Notes: a model not told the origin generated them from the letters alone. A DNA stretch of 64,000 nt from Paenibacillus sp. FSL R5-0345 (GCF_000758585.1 NZ_CP009281.1:4650001-4714000), one strand, 5' to 3'. Positions 9,263 through 18,294 are shown, counted from the first letter of the stretch. Numbers and translations: made by a program.

Positions 9263-10018
9263 CTACTGAGCAATCTGCTCACGGATATTCTGAAGTATTT
9301 TCTTCTCCAGCCGAGATACCTGCACTTGAGAGATCCCTAGACGACTGGCGACCTCCGACTGCGTTTGATCACGATAGTAACGAAGATAGACAATCAGACG
9401 TTCACGTTCACTGAGGCCTCCGATCGCTTCATTTAATGCCAGCTTATCGAACCAACGCTCCTGTGATTCGTCAGCGATTTGATCAATCAGCGTGATCGGA
9501 TCTCCATCATTCTCGAACACCGTCTCATGGATAGAAGTCGGTGGTTTATTGGCTTCTTGAGCAAATACCACTTCTTCGGGTGTAACCCCTAGTGCTTCCG
9601 CAACTTCACCGATCGTAGGCAGACGATCAAGTGTTTTAGACATTTCATCCTTCATTTTACGAACCTTGTTAGCCATTTCCTTAAGGGAACGACTGACCTT
9701 CAAGGTACCATCGTCACGAAGGAAACGCTGAATCTCACCGATAATCATCGGCACAGCATAAGTGGAGAACTTGACCTCATAGCTGAGGTCAAATTTATCT
9801 ACGGACTTCAGCAGTCCGATGCAACCGATCTGGAACAAATCGTCAGGCTCATACCCGCGGTTCATAAACCGCTGTACTACCGACCAGACCAGTCGGATAT
9901 TACAGCTTACAAGTGTGTCACGGGCAAGACTATCTCCGGCCTGACTGAGCGCGATAAGACGTTTGACCTCCGCATCGTCCAAATAGGTCGGCGGAGCTTT
10001 TTTTGACTCTGCATCCAT
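9263..10018 (-). CDS. sigF: RNA polymerase sporulation sigma factor SigF
   Basis: A 251-residue sigma-70 family factor that starts the forespore programme after asymmetric division. Region 2 is visible at about 35-105 (GYEPDDLFQIGCIGLLKSVDKFD, FSTYAVPMIIGEI), region 3 at 105-180, and the region 4 helix-turn-helix at the C-terminus (QSEVASRLGISQVQVSRLEKK). Length and sequence fit SigF rather than SigG. It is the last gene of spoIIAA-spoIIAB-sigF, 11 bases after spoIIAB, the arrangement known in Bacillus. SpoIIAB holds it inactive until SpoIIAA is dephosphorylated. Confidence 0.97.
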   Translation of the reverse strand: MDAESKKAPPTYLDDAEVKRLIALSQAGDSLARDTLVSCNIRLVWSVVQRFMNRGYEPDDLFQIGCIGLLKSVDKFDLSYEVKFSTYAVPMIIGEIQRFLRDDGTLKVSRSLKEMANKVRKMKDEMSKTLDRLPTIGEVAEALGVTPEEVVFAQEANKPPTSIHETVFENDGDPITLIDQIADESQERWFDKLALNEAIGGLSERERLIVYLRYYRDQTQSEVASRLGISQVQVSRLEKKILQNIREQIAQ

Positions 10019-10029
10019 GGCTCCAACCC

Positions 10030-10485
10030 CTAATTGTATAAAGCTTTTTTCGAGACGATGGTTTTCTTCATTGAGATAGAAGTACCGTGTCCCGGTTCAC
10101 TAGTGACTTCAAATTCATCCATGAAATTCTCCATAATAGTAAAGCCCATGCCCGACCGCTCCAGCTCCGGCTTAGAGGTATACAGCGGCTGTTGCGCCAG
10201 CTCTAAATCCTCAATGCCCCGTCCTTGATCCTCAATGGTTAGATGTACGGTTTCGTTGTCCAGTGATGCCGAAATGGTCACAATGCCTTCCGGATCACTA
10301 TCATACCCATGAATAATACAGTTGGTGACCGCTTCCGACACGACTGTCTTCAGATCATTCAGCTCGTCCATCGTAGGATCAAGCCGGGAAACGAACGCCG
10401 CTACGACTACACGCGCGAACGATTCATTCTCCGAGCGTGCAGCGAACTGCACGTTCATGAAGTTACCAGCCTTACTATTTGTCAT
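10030..10485 (-). CDS. spoIIAB: Anti-sigma F factor / SpoIIAA kinase SpoIIAB
   Basis: A 151-residue GHKL-type protein that binds and inhibits SigF and phosphorylates SpoIIAA. The N-box EAVTNCIIHGY (Asn55), DQGRGI and GMGFTIM motifs of the ATP-binding fold are visible. The ATG overlaps the spoIIAA stop by four bases, giving translational coupling. The protein begins about ten residues before the usual MNVQFAARSEN start; the internal ATG at residue 10 is a possible alternative start. Confidence 0.96.
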   Translation of the reverse strand: MTNSKAGNFMNVQFAARSENESFARVVVAAFVSRLDPTMDELNDLKTVVSEAVTNCIIHGYDSDPEGIVTISASLDNETVHLTIEDQGRGIEDLELAQQPLYTSKPELERSGMGFTIMENFMDEFEVTSEPGHGTSISMKKTIVSKKALYN

Positions 10486-10835
10486 AACGCAACCTCCAAA
10501 TCCGAGAGTGCAGTACTCTCGTCGTCATATAGGGGCATGATTTTGAACAGGCCTGACATTTCCAGCAGCCGCTTTACAGGTGCCGTTGCATCACACACCA
10601 CCATTTTTCCACCTTTACTGTGGATCAGTTTATACCTTCCCAGAATCACGCCTAGGCCTGAACTGTCCATAAACTGCAGATGCTTAAGACTAAGAACTAA
10701 ATGCGATACCTGACCACGCATAATCGCTTCATCCATATCCATTCTTACAAAATCTGCTGCGTGATGGTCCAGCTCCCCTGATAAACGGACAATCAACACA
10801 CCTCTGTGATGCTCCATCTCCACATGAGAATTCAT
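10482..10835 (-). CDS. spoIIAA: Anti-anti-sigma F factor SpoIIAA
   Basis: A 117-residue STAS-domain protein. When unphosphorylated it binds SpoIIAB and frees SigF. The phosphorylation site MDSSGLG places Ser58 exactly where B. subtilis SpoIIAA is modified. I chose the ATG at 10835 (MNSHVEMEHH), with AGAGGAG about 10 bases upstream; an in-frame GTG three codons earlier lies too close to that site. It is the first gene of the spoIIA operon, whereas dacF upstream has its own terminator-like hairpin. Confidence 0.96.
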   Translation of the reverse strand: MNSHVEMEHHRGVLIVRLSGELDHHAADFVRMDMDEAIMRGQVSHLVLSLKHLQFMDSSGLGVILGRYKLIHSKGGKMVVCDATAPVKRLLEMSGLFKIMPLYDDESTALSDLEVAL

Positions 10836-10906
10836 GCTTGCCACTCTCCTCTTCGTTGCTTTGAAAACTGACCTTGAAAGACGGTACTAATTCCCTTCAA
10901 GGACAA

Positions 10907-10937
10907 GGTTTTCTACGCGGCAAATCAGGAATCCTGC
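10907..10937 (-). promoter_or_regulatory. Possible sigma-H promoter of the spoIIA operon
   Basis: On the minus strand AGGATTC is followed about 13 bases later by GTAGAAAA, close to the sigma-H pattern RnAGGAWWW - RnnGAAT. It sits about 70 bases upstream of spoIIAA. spoIIA is sigma-H dependent in B. subtilis. The match is imperfect and by eye only. Confidence 0.4.
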
Positions 10938-10954
10938 CTCACGACAAAACTAGA

Positions 10955-10990
10955 AGAAAACCCCTATGAATCTACAGAGTACATGGGGGT
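10955..10990 (-). terminator. Probable weak terminator after dacF
   Basis: The minus-strand arms ACCCCCATG and CATAGGGGT (one mismatch) are followed by TTTTCTTC, shortly after the dacF stop. The loop is long, so termination may be partial. Confidence 0.45.
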
Positions 10991-11010
10991 AATCTACAAA
11001 AAAACTGTTT

Positions 11011-12207
11011 TTAATCTACGCCGAACATCGAGCCTGTTGTACGCTTAAAGAGCTTCCACCAGCCTGCTTTCGGCACAGCTTCCCCAGCTTTTAAATCATA
11101 TTCCTTAATCACTTGGGTCCCTTGGTAGACAACCAGCTTGCCTACAGATTGACCTTCAGCCACTGGAGCCTTCACGCTTTCCGGCAATACTAATTCGTGG
11201 CGAATGCCTTCTTGGGCCACACCTTTTTTCAAAAGAACACTGTACGTCTCTTTCGCTGTGATCGGCAGCTCCGATTTTACGCCCTTTTCGATCTTGAGGG
11301 TGCCGATAGCATCCCCTTCTTTGTGGATCGTGTGTACCTTATATTGCGAGAACAGGTAATCGAACATGCCTGAGACTTCACTATTGCGTGTCTTTGTGTT
11401 CGGCTCGCCTAGCACAACAGCGACTGCACGCAGGCCATCTCTTGCCGCTGTAGCGGACAGACAGAATTTAGCCTCTGCAGTATACCCTGTCTTCAGTCCA
11501 TCAGCACCAGTGTAGAAACGCACCAGCTTGTTCGTATTCACCAACCAGAACGGTTTGGTTGAATCCTTGCGTAAGTAATCCTGATAGGAACCCGTATATT
11601 TGATAATTTGATCATGCTTCAAAAGTTCCCGACTGATGACCGCAATATCGTATGCAGAGGAATAGTGATTGGCGGCTGGAAGACCGTTACAGTTGGCAAA
11701 ATGGGTATCTTTTAGACCCAGCTCCTCTGCACGTTTATTCATCAAGTCTACAAAAGCACTCTCTGAACCCGCTATTTTTTCCGCCATAGCGACAGAAGCA
11801 TCATTACCAGACGCCATAGCGATGCCTTTGAGCATATCGTCTACCGTCATTTCTTCACCCGGCTCCAGAAAAATCTGCGATCCGCCCATCGAAGCCGCAT
11901 ATTCACTTGTCCGCACCTTATCCGTCAGTTGCAGTCTACCTTCATCCAGCGCTTCCACCGTTAGTAACATCGTCATAATCTTCGTAATACTTGCGGGAGG
12001 CAGCTTATCATGGCTGTTCTTCTCATAAATAACAGTGCCGGTACCAGCGTCCATCAAAATCGCAGAACGTGCTCCCGGTGCGAGGTCTACAGCGGCAGCT
12101 TTACTGCCAGAGTCCTTGTTTTTTTCCTCTGCATAAGCGCCTGACATAGGTCCTAGAACCGACACAGCAATACAGAGCACAAGCACAGCAAAACGCAATT
12201 TTCTCAC
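11011..12207 (-). CDS. dacF: D-alanyl-D-alanine carboxypeptidase (DacF-like, peptidase S11)
   Basis: A 398-residue exported penicillin-binding protein that trims the terminal D-Ala from peptidoglycan stem peptides. A signal peptide covers about 1-26 (cleavage near AYA). Catalytic motifs are Ser73-x-x-Lys76 (SITK), SGN at 133-135 and KTG at 239-241; a PBP5-type C-terminal domain follows. It starts at GTG with AGGAGG nine bases upstream. Its place directly upstream of spoIIAA matches B. subtilis dacF, which acts on cortex peptidoglycan, so the symbol rests on context and family. Confidence 0.92.
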   Translation of the reverse strand: MRKLRFAVLVLCIAVSVLGPMSGAYAEEKNKDSGSKAAAVDLAPGARSAILMDAGTGTVIYEKNSHDKLPPASITKIMTMLLTVEALDEGRLQLTDKVRTSEYAASMGGSQIFLEPGEEMTVDDMLKGIAMASGNDASVAMAEKIAGSESAFVDLMNKRAEELGLKDTHFANCNGLPAANHYSSAYDIAVISRELLKHDQIIKYTGSYQDYLRKDSTKPFWLVNTNKLVRFYTGADGLKTGYTAEAKFCLSATAARDGLRAVAVVLGEPNTKTRNSEVSGMFDYLFSQYKVHTIHKEGDAIGTLKIEKGVKSELPITAKETYSVLLKKGVAQEGIRHELVLPESVKAPVAEGQSVGKLVVYQGTQVIKEYDLKAGEAVPKAGWWKLFKRTTGSMFGVD

Positions 12208-12343
12208 AATGGTTCCCCTCCTGAACGTTAACCTTCATATCACAGGTACTGTGTTCCAGTTTCGTCAGAAAGGGTGAAAATTATTCCATTTTCAAGGAAA
12301 TAACCACAATTATTTATCACAAGAAGTTATAAGGTTATCAATT

Positions 12344-12371
12344 AAAAAAAGCCCAGCAGCAGTTGCAGAGC
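12344..12371. terminator. Small hairpin with A/T tracts in the dacF-hydrolase gap
   Basis: Arms GCCCAGCA and TGCAGAGC (one mismatch, one wobble) are flanked by seven A on the left and ATTTTTATT on the right. It lies in the 300-base gap between the divergent dacF and serine hydrolase genes, where no transcript obviously ends. It may be a leader hairpin of dacF or a relic. I see nothing else in this gap. Confidence 0.3.
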
Positions 12372-12520
12372 ATTTTTATTATAGGGGAGATCAAAAATTA
12401 TTTCAAATTTTAATGATTTCCATTTTTTCCGTATTCATTTAAGCCCCTTTAAAGGAAAATGAAAGGTTGGAACGAATCTATTTAAGAACATAACAGGTTT
12501 ATAGAGGAGTGAATATACAG

Positions 12521-13534
12521 ATGAACCATCTTGCAGATTGTATTGAAGCAGAAGCTAAACAGAACAATTTCTCTGGCATAGTCCTGGTAAATCAACAGGA
12601 TAAAGAAATCATCAGCAGCTGTTACGGTTATGCTAATAAGTCGGATAAACGCGAAAACAATATTCATACTCGGTTTGGGATTGCTTCCGGGTGTAAATTA
12701 TTTACGGCGGTTGCCGTCTGCCAACTTGTCGAACAGGGATTGATTTCTTTCGAAAGTAGAGTCTTAGATTATCTGAAAAAGGTAGATTTCCCTCTCTTTA
12801 ATCCTGAGATCACCATACATCAGCTGCTTACGCACAGTTCTGGTATTCCGGATTATTTTGATGAAACAATCATGGATGATTTCGAGGAACTGTGGAAAAC
12901 ACGACCTATGTACACTTTGCGGCAGCTTGATGACTTTGTGTCGATGTTCCAAAACCTCCCCATGATGCGGACCCCTGGCGAACGTTTCCACTACAACAAT
13001 GCCGGATATATCGTGCTAGGCCTTCTGGTGGAGGAATTGAGTGGAATGTCCTTTTGCGACTATGTGGAGCTTCACATCTTTAAGGCTTGTGGAATGAAGC
13101 AATCCGGTTATTTTACGTTAGATGCCTTACCTGCCAATTGTGCACTCGGATACATAGAGGAAGACAACGGTGACTGGAGGACCAACATCTATTCAATCCC
13201 GGTAAAGGGAGGCGCTGACGGTGGAGCTTTTGTAACCGCTCCCGATATGCAGCTATTCTGGAAAGGGCTAATGAACCACACACTTTTGAGTCCAGTACTC
13301 ACTTCGTTGTTACTTACACCCCACATTCATGTGGACGGCGAAGGATATTATGGTTATGGTGTATGGATCACCCTCCGAGAAGGAGAGGTGATCAAGTTCC
13401 ACATTATGGGCTACGATCCCGGCGTTTCCTTCCGATCGGCTTTCTATCCTGCTAGTGGTGAGACTGTAGTAGTAATGTGTAATAAAAATAGTGGCGCTTC
13501 TCAGATTTTCAATAAGATCGATAATCGTCTGTAA
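12521..13534 (+). CDS. Serine hydrolase, beta-lactamase/class C penicillin-binding family
   Basis: A soluble protein of about 337 residues with the serine beta-lactamase fold. Motifs are Ser56-x-x-Lys59 (ASGCK) and Tyr158-Asn159-Asn160 (HYNNAGY). The third motif, usually HTG or KTG, is replaced by HIMGYDPG near 296. There is no signal peptide, so it probably acts in the cytosol as an esterase or peptidase of unknown substrate. The ATG at 12521 lies 11 bases after AGAGGAG; an in-frame GTG at 12509 overlaps that site. It runs against the surrounding minus-strand genes and interrupts the pupG-dacF order known from Bacillus, so it is probably a local insertion. Confidence 0.85.
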   Translation: MNHLADCIEAEAKQNNFSGIVLVNQQDKEIISSCYGYANKSDKRENNIHTRFGIASGCKLFTAVAVCQLVEQGLISFESRVLDYLKKVDFPLFNPEITIHQLLTHSSGIPDYFDETIMDDFEELWKTRPMYTLRQLDDFVSMFQNLPMMRTPGERFHYNNAGYIVLGLLVEELSGMSFCDYVELHIFKACGMKQSGYFTLDALPANCALGYIEEDNGDWRTNIYSIPVKGGADGGAFVTAPDMQLFWKGLMNHTLLSPVLTSLLLTPHIHVDGEGYYGYGVWITLREGEVIKFHIMGYDPGVSFRSAFYPASGETVVVMCNKNSGASQIFNKIDNRL

Positions 13535-13546
13535 TTGTTACCAAAA

Positions 13547-13586
13547 AAGAGCAGCGATCTTCCCGTAATGGGAAGATCGCTGCTCT
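13547..13586 (-). terminator. Strong terminator of the nucleoside operon
   Basis: A perfect 17-base-pair hairpin (AGAGCAGCGATCTTCCC and its complement, 5-base loop) followed on the minus strand by TTTTTT. It ends the deoB-pupG-pdp transcript and may also stop the convergent hydrolase gene. Confidence 0.93.
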
Positions 13587-13632
13587 GCTGTCTGTTTAGG
13601 GTCTTCGTCATGACCATATTTATTTACCTTGA

Positions 13633-14964
13633 CTAGTACCGTGTTACCCCATCCTTCGTAACAAGCGCGAATACCAGTGGTAATGGTGGAATCGACTCAG
13701 ATGTAATACGGTAAGCTTCTAATACCTTATCTTCAGCTTCCTCTACCTTCTTCTCACTGGCATCGTTGATATGCAATACTGCAAGGGTATCGCCGACCTC
13801 TACTGCATCTCCAACCTTTTTAGAAAGTTGAATACCCACAGCCAAATCTATCACAGATTCCTTGGTTTCACGTCCGGCACCAAGCAGCATAGCAGCAATG
13901 CCGATTTCTTCTGCTTGAATCCCCTCAATGAACCCCTTAGTTTTTGCTTTCACTTCAATGAATCGCTTGGCAGCAGGGAGTTTCTCCGGATCATCGATTT
14001 GCGAAACATCTCCGCCTTGCGCACTCACGATTTGTTTGAATTTCTCCAGCGCTGTGCCATCTTCAATATGTGTCAAAAGCATCGAGCGGGCCTCTTCTTC
14101 ATCCTTGGCTTTGCCACCAAGAACAAGCATCTGGCTACCCAGAATAAGACAGACTTCCTGCAGATCCTTCGGACCGTGACCTTTTAAGGTCTCGATTCCT
14201 TCCTTGATTTCGAGCGCATTGCCAATTCCATATCCGAGCGGTTGATCCATGTCGCTGATGATAGCGACTGTATTACGACCCAGATGTGTGCCGATGTCAA
14301 CCATGGCTTGAGCAAGCGCAATAGAATCATCAAGCGTCTTCATAAAAGCACCGCTGCCTGTTTTGACATCTAGAACAATAGCGTCTGCACCTGCTGCAAT
14401 CTTCTTGCTCATCACTGAGCTTGCGATAAGAGGGATGGATTCAACAGTCGCAGTTACATCCCGAAGGGCATAAAGCTTTTTGTCTGCGGGTGTAATGTTG
14501 CCCGACTGGCCGATCACGGCAGCACCGATTTCACCTACTTGATCAAAGAAACGATCTCGATCCATCTCTACTGAGAAGCCAGTGATCGACTCCAGCTTAT
14601 CGAGTGTACCTCCTGTATGCCCAAGACCCCGTCCAGACATCTTTGCTACAGGTACTCCAGCAGAGGCTACCAAAGGAGCAAGCACAACAGTAGTCTTATC
14701 TCCCACTCCACCTGTCGAGTGTTTATCAACCTTAATTCCTGCGATTGGGCTAAGATCTACTTGATCACCGGACATCGCCATTTCCATCGTTAGATCGCCG
14801 GTCTCCCGTGCGTTCATGCCTTGAAAATAAACCGCCATGGCCCAAGCGGAAAGTTGATAATCAGGAATTTCACCTTTACTGTAGCCTTGAATTAGGAAAG
14901 ATATTTCCTCACGACTCAGCTCTCCACCATCTCTTTTTTTCTGAATAATATCGACAGCTCTCAT
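13633..14964 (-). CDS. pdp: Pyrimidine-nucleoside phosphorylase
   Basis: A 443-residue enzyme that splits uridine, deoxyuridine and thymidine with phosphate into base and (deoxy)ribose-1-phosphate. The signature KMSGRGLGHTGGTLDKLE is at about 105-125, with KVDKHSTGGVGDK at 79-91 and LRDVTATVESIPLIASS near 170. The start MRAVDIIQKK is chosen because AGGTG lies five bases upstream; an in-frame start 12 codons earlier would overlap the small upstream gene. It works with PupG and DeoB in nucleoside salvage and is last in their operon. Confidence 0.96.
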   Translation of the reverse strand: MRAVDIIQKKRDGGELSREEISFLIQGYSKGEIPDYQLSAWAMAVYFQGMNARETGDLTMEMAMSGDQVDLSPIAGIKVDKHSTGGVGDKTTVVLAPLVASAGVPVAKMSGRGLGHTGGTLDKLESITGFSVEMDRDRFFDQVGEIGAAVIGQSGNITPADKKLYALRDVTATVESIPLIASSVMSKKIAAGADAIVLDVKTGSGAFMKTLDDSIALAQAMVDIGTHLGRNTVAIISDMDQPLGYGIGNALEIKEGIETLKGHGPKDLQEVCLILGSQMLVLGGKAKDEEEARSMLLTHIEDGTALEKFKQIVSAQGGDVSQIDDPEKLPAAKRFIEVKAKTKGFIEGIQAEEIGIAAMLLGAGRETKESVIDLAVGIQLSKKVGDAVEVGDTLAVLHINDASEKKVEEAEDKVLEAYRITSESIPPLPLVFALVTKDGVTRY

Positions 14965-14965
14965 C

Positions 14966-15085
14966 TTACACCTGCAATTCACGGACATTTGCGTGAGCAA
15001 ATCCGATATATTTTGGTTTAGTCAAATTAACTACTTTCATTACCTGATCATACGTTAATGGCTTACGTTTAATCACTTGTGTCAT
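14966..15085 (-). CDS. Small protein of 39 residues between pupG and pdp
   Basis: ATG at 15085 is preceded by GGGAGG with good spacing. The frame runs 39 codons (MTQVIKRKPLTYDQ...) to TAA, which is one base from the pdp start. Part of it reads KYIGFAHANVRELQV. The tight spacing and good ribosome binding site suggest real, coupled translation within the operon. I do not recognise a family. It could be a leader peptide aiding pdp translation or the remnant of a longer gene. Confidence 0.55.
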   Translation of the reverse strand: MTQVIKRKPLTYDQVMKVVNLTKPKYIGFAHANVRELQV

Positions 15086-15125
15086 AAATACGACCTCCCA
15101 GTAATTCAAAATGCAGTCCCCGAAA

Positions 15126-15950
15126 TTACATTTTCGGAATAAAGCCCAAGACCAGCTTCAAGAAACGCTCACGCACACGTTCTGCAGTTTCCATCACCTC
15201 TTCATGATTGAGAGGTTGATCCAGGATTCCCGCAGCCATATTAGTAATACAGGAGATACCCAATACTTCAATACCCGCATGACGCGCAACAATGGTCTCC
15301 GATACAGTAGACATACCCACAGCATCCGCGCCTAGAATACGAAGCATTACGATTTCAGCAGGCGTTTCGTAACAAGGTCCCAGGAGACCTGCATATACGC
15401 CTTCTTTGAACTCGAAATTCTGCTGAGCTGCCGTTTCCTTTGCTACCTGAATCAGGCGGCGACTGTAGGCGGTCGACATATCTGGGAAGCGCACCCCAAG
15501 TGCAGGATCATTAGGCCCTATTAACGGGTTACGTCCAGTCATATTAAGATGATCTGTAAGAAGCATAAGATCGCCTGGTTTGAAATCTGTGTTCACTCCA
15601 CCAGCAGCATTCGTTACTAGTAAACTGGCTATACCAAGCTCTTTCATAACCCGCACAGGAAATGCTGTTACTTCCGGTCCATAGCCCTCATACATATGAA
15701 AGCGGCCCTTCATCATCACAACACGGCGTCCTTCAATCATACCAATCAACAGCTCGCCCTCATGTCCTTCTACAGTAGACACAGGAAAGTGAGGAATCTC
15801 ATCATATGGAATGCTTACTCCATCAGTGATAAGATCTGCCAGCACACCGAGACCTGATCCAAGGATCAATCCAATTTCCGGAGCCACCGGACATTTGTCT
15901 TTTATATAAATGGCTGCTTCTTGAATTTCTTTTTGAGTTAACGCGCTCAT
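15126..15950 (-). CDS. pupG: Purine-nucleoside phosphorylase (PNP family 2)
   Basis: A 274-residue trimeric-type phosphorylase for guanosine and inosine. Typical elements are GLILGSGLG near 24-32, the phosphate-site HxxxY-like stretch GRFHMYEGYG near 83, LLVTNAAGGVN near 110-120, GVYAGLLGPCYETPAE near 190 and GMSTVSE near 218. It lies between deoB and pdp as in nucleoside catabolic operons and feeds ribose-1-phosphate to DeoB. Confidence 0.95.
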   Translation of the reverse strand: MSALTQKEIQEAAIYIKDKCPVAPEIGLILGSGLGVLADLITDGVSIPYDEIPHFPVSTVEGHEGELLIGMIEGRRVVMMKGRFHMYEGYGPEVTAFPVRVMKELGIASLLVTNAAGGVNTDFKPGDLMLLTDHLNMTGRNPLIGPNDPALGVRFPDMSTAYSRRLIQVAKETAAQQNFEFKEGVYAGLLGPCYETPAEIVMLRILGADAVGMSTVSETIVARHAGIEVLGISCITNMAAGILDQPLNHEEVMETAERVRERFLKLVLGFIPKM

Positions 15951-15994
15951 GGATGATCCTCCTTTATTAATGTTGTGAAGCCGCCCACAATCTC

Positions 15995-17173
15995 TTATTG
16001 CAGTTTCGCTAAAAAGCTTGTCCCATACTGCGGCGCCTTCGCACCAAAGTTATCTGCAATGGTTGCAGCTACATCAGAGAAGGTTTCACGAATGCCCAAA
16101 CTTTCTGGATGTTTAAACCGTGGACTATAGATTAAGAGCGGTACATATTCACGGGTATGGTCAGTTCCAGCATGGATCGGATCGTTACCATGGTCTGCAG
16201 AAATAATCAATAGATCATCTTCACCGAGTGTAGATAGAATTTCAGGCAGTGCCTGATCGAATACTTCCAGTGCTCGACCGTATCCTTCTGGATCACGACG
16301 ATGCCCATACAAAGAATCAAAATCCACCAGATTCGTGAACAGGAAACCGTCAAAAGGTTGACGAAGCTGCTCAATAGTCACTTCGATTCCATGTTCATTG
16401 CTCTTCGTAGGATAAGAAGCTGTAACCCCTTCTCCTGTAAAGATATCGTTGATTTTACCTACTGCGATAACATCCTTGCCGATATCAGCCAGCGCGTTCA
16501 TTACCGTTGGTTCTGGGGGCTTCACAGCATAGTCATGCCGGTTTGGCGTCCGAACGAAATTTCCTGGTTCGCCAACATATGGACGAGCAATTACCCGACC
16601 CACCGAGAATTCTGGAGCCATCGTCAGCTCACGGGCGATTTTACATGCGCTGTAAAGCTCTTCGAGTGGAATGATATCTTCATGTGCAGCAAGCTGGAAT
16701 ACGCTGTCCGCAGAGGTATAAACTATCCAAGCCCCGGTTTTCATTTGCTCTTCGCCATATTCAACTAGAATCTCCGTACCGGAAGCCGGTTTATTACCGA
16801 TCACCTTGCGACCAGTTGCCGCTTCGAACTTCTCAATCAACTCTGCTGGAAAGCCATCAGGATACGTATTGAAGGGAACCTCAATCTTCAGCCCCATTAG
16901 CTCCCAGTGTCCGGTCATTGTATCCTTGCCTACTGATACTTCCTGCATTTTGCCGTAGTACCCTGTTGGTGAAGCTACAGGTTCAAGCGGCGGCAGCGGA
17001 GCAATATTAGCTAACCCAAGCTTCTGGAGATTAGGTAGCTTCAATCCAGGTACACGATCCAATATATGACCAAGTGTATGCGACCCAGCATCACCGAAAT
17101 TCGCAGCATCTGGCGCTTCACCGATACCAACACTATCTAGAACAATAAAACCAATTCGTTTAAATGAGGACAT
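15995..17173 (-). CDS. deoB: Phosphopentomutase
   Basis: A 392-residue alkaline-phosphatase superfamily enzyme interconverting (deoxy)ribose-1- and 5-phosphates. Metal-site motifs FIVLDSVGIGEAPDA (N-terminus), GKDTMTGHWE near 85 and ISADHGNDPIHAGTDHTREYVP near 330 are intact. The start MSSFKRIGF is chosen; AAGGAG lies 11 bases upstream. It is first in the deoB-pupG-pdp operon, called drm in B. subtilis, and passes pentose phosphate into central metabolism. Confidence 0.96.
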   Translation of the reverse strand: MSSFKRIGFIVLDSVGIGEAPDAANFGDAGSHTLGHILDRVPGLKLPNLQKLGLANIAPLPPLEPVASPTGYYGKMQEVSVGKDTMTGHWELMGLKIEVPFNTYPDGFPAELIEKFEAATGRKVIGNKPASGTEILVEYGEEQMKTGAWIVYTSADSVFQLAAHEDIIPLEELYSACKIARELTMAPEFSVGRVIARPYVGEPGNFVRTPNRHDYAVKPPEPTVMNALADIGKDVIAVGKINDIFTGEGVTASYPTKSNEHGIEVTIEQLRQPFDGFLFTNLVDFDSLYGHRRDPEGYGRALEVFDQALPEILSTLGEDDLLIISADHGNDPIHAGTDHTREYVPLLIYSPRFKHPESLGIRETFSDVAATIADNFGAKAPQYGTSFLAKLQ

Positions 17174-17400
17174 TGTTGTCTTCACTCCTTTTTTAATATA
17201 GATATTCTTTCGTACCAACAAGAAGAAACGGCTGTACCGTCTTCCAGAAGACTTACGCTTCCGAAACTAGCGATACAACGTACCGCTTATCAGGTATCCG
17301 TTTCTGCTAAAGGATAACCTGCGGAGCAATCCCCAGTCTATCCTTTCAGTATGATTCCATCATAACCATCTTACTCACAAAAAGCATCTTTGAAGCAGAA

Positions 17401-18294
17401 TTAACGAGCTCTGGGATGGTGGCTCTCATATACTTCCTTCATATTCTTACGGGCAATACCGTTATAAATCTGAGTCGTCGAAATATCGGCATGACCCAGC
17501 ATTTGTTGTACGGATCGCAAATCTGCCCCGCCTTCCAGTAGATGGGCTGCAAAGGAATGCCTAAGTGTATGAGGTGTAATATCCTGCTCAATGTTTGCTT
17601 CCCGCGCGTATTTTTTTATGATTTTCCAAAAACCTTGCCGGGTTAATCTCCCGCCTAAACTATTCAGGAACATAGCCGGCTCCTCCTGTTGATCACGGAG
17701 CAGCTTGTCCCGCATATGTGAAATGTAAGCCGCTACGCTCTCAGCAGCAATGGTTCCAATCGGAACCACCCGCTCCTTGCCGGAAGTTCCTGTGCAACGT
17801 GCAAATTTCATATCCGTATGCACATCGTTCACGTTTAGGGAGATTAATTCAGAAACCTTAATACCTGTTGCATAGAGCAATTCCAACATAGCCTTATCGC
17901 GCATCCCTTGTGGCGTATTCACATCTGGTGCAGCTAATAGCTGCTCAATCTCTGAGATGGTAAGCACCATAGGAGTTTTCTTATCAGGCTTCATTGTCTC
18001 CATGTCCAGCGTTGGGTCCTGCTCAATCAAACGTTCCTTCAACAAATAATGAAAAAAAGCACGAAGGGACACTGCGTTTCTGTTCAACGTTGCAGTTGCT
18101 CGTCCCGCTCCGCGTAATGAGCCAAGATATAACATCACATGAGATCTTCGGATCTCCTCAGGCTGAACTGCCCCCCGCTCTTCAGCAAACTCCAGAAACT
18201 GCGATACATCCCTACCGTAAGATTCCAATGTATTCGGGGATAAGCCTTTATCTCCGGATAAATAATGTAAAAAAGGCTGCAAGTGTGACTTCAT
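17401..18294 (-). CDS. xerD: Tyrosine recombinase XerD (catalytic Arg I replaced by Lys)
   Basis: A 297-residue recombinase of the XerD family, which resolves chromosome dimers at dif with XerC. The SAM-like N-terminal domain covers 1-90 and the catalytic domain 105-297. Later catalytic residues are present: Lys in GTSGKERVVP, HTLRHSF, the second His in MLGHADIS and Tyr in TTQIYNG. The first catalytic Arg, expected in ATGLRVSEL, reads ATGIKVSEL; its codon is AAG, one base from AGG. The typical THV after the tyrosine is NGI. Position between deoB and DUF4227/fur matches B. subtilis xerD. The end MKEVYESHHPRAR is typical. Confidence 0.9.
   Translation of the reverse strand: MKSHLQPFLHYLSGDKGLSPNTLESYGRDVSQFLEFAEERGAVQPEEIRRSHVMLYLGSLRGAGRATATLNRNAVSLRAFFHYLLKERLIEQDPTLDMETMKPDKKTPMVLTISEIEQLLAAPDVNTPQGMRDKAMLELLYATGIKVSELISLNVNDVHTDMKFARCTGTSGKERVVPIGTIAAESVAAYISHMRDKLLRDQQEEPAMFLNSLGGRLTRQGFWKIIKKYAREANIEQDITPHTLRHSFAAHLLEGGADLRSVQQMLGHADISTTQIYNGIARKNMKEVYESHHPRAR

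Noticed and set aside
10309..10713. 134-codon plus-strand frame opposite spoIIAB/spoIIAA
   Set aside because: It lies antisense to two overlapping, well-recognised genes and lacks a ribosome binding site.
12509..12511. GTG at 12509 as start of the serine hydrolase
   Set aside because: It overlaps the AGAGGAG site that must serve a downstream start; the ATG at 12521 fits better.
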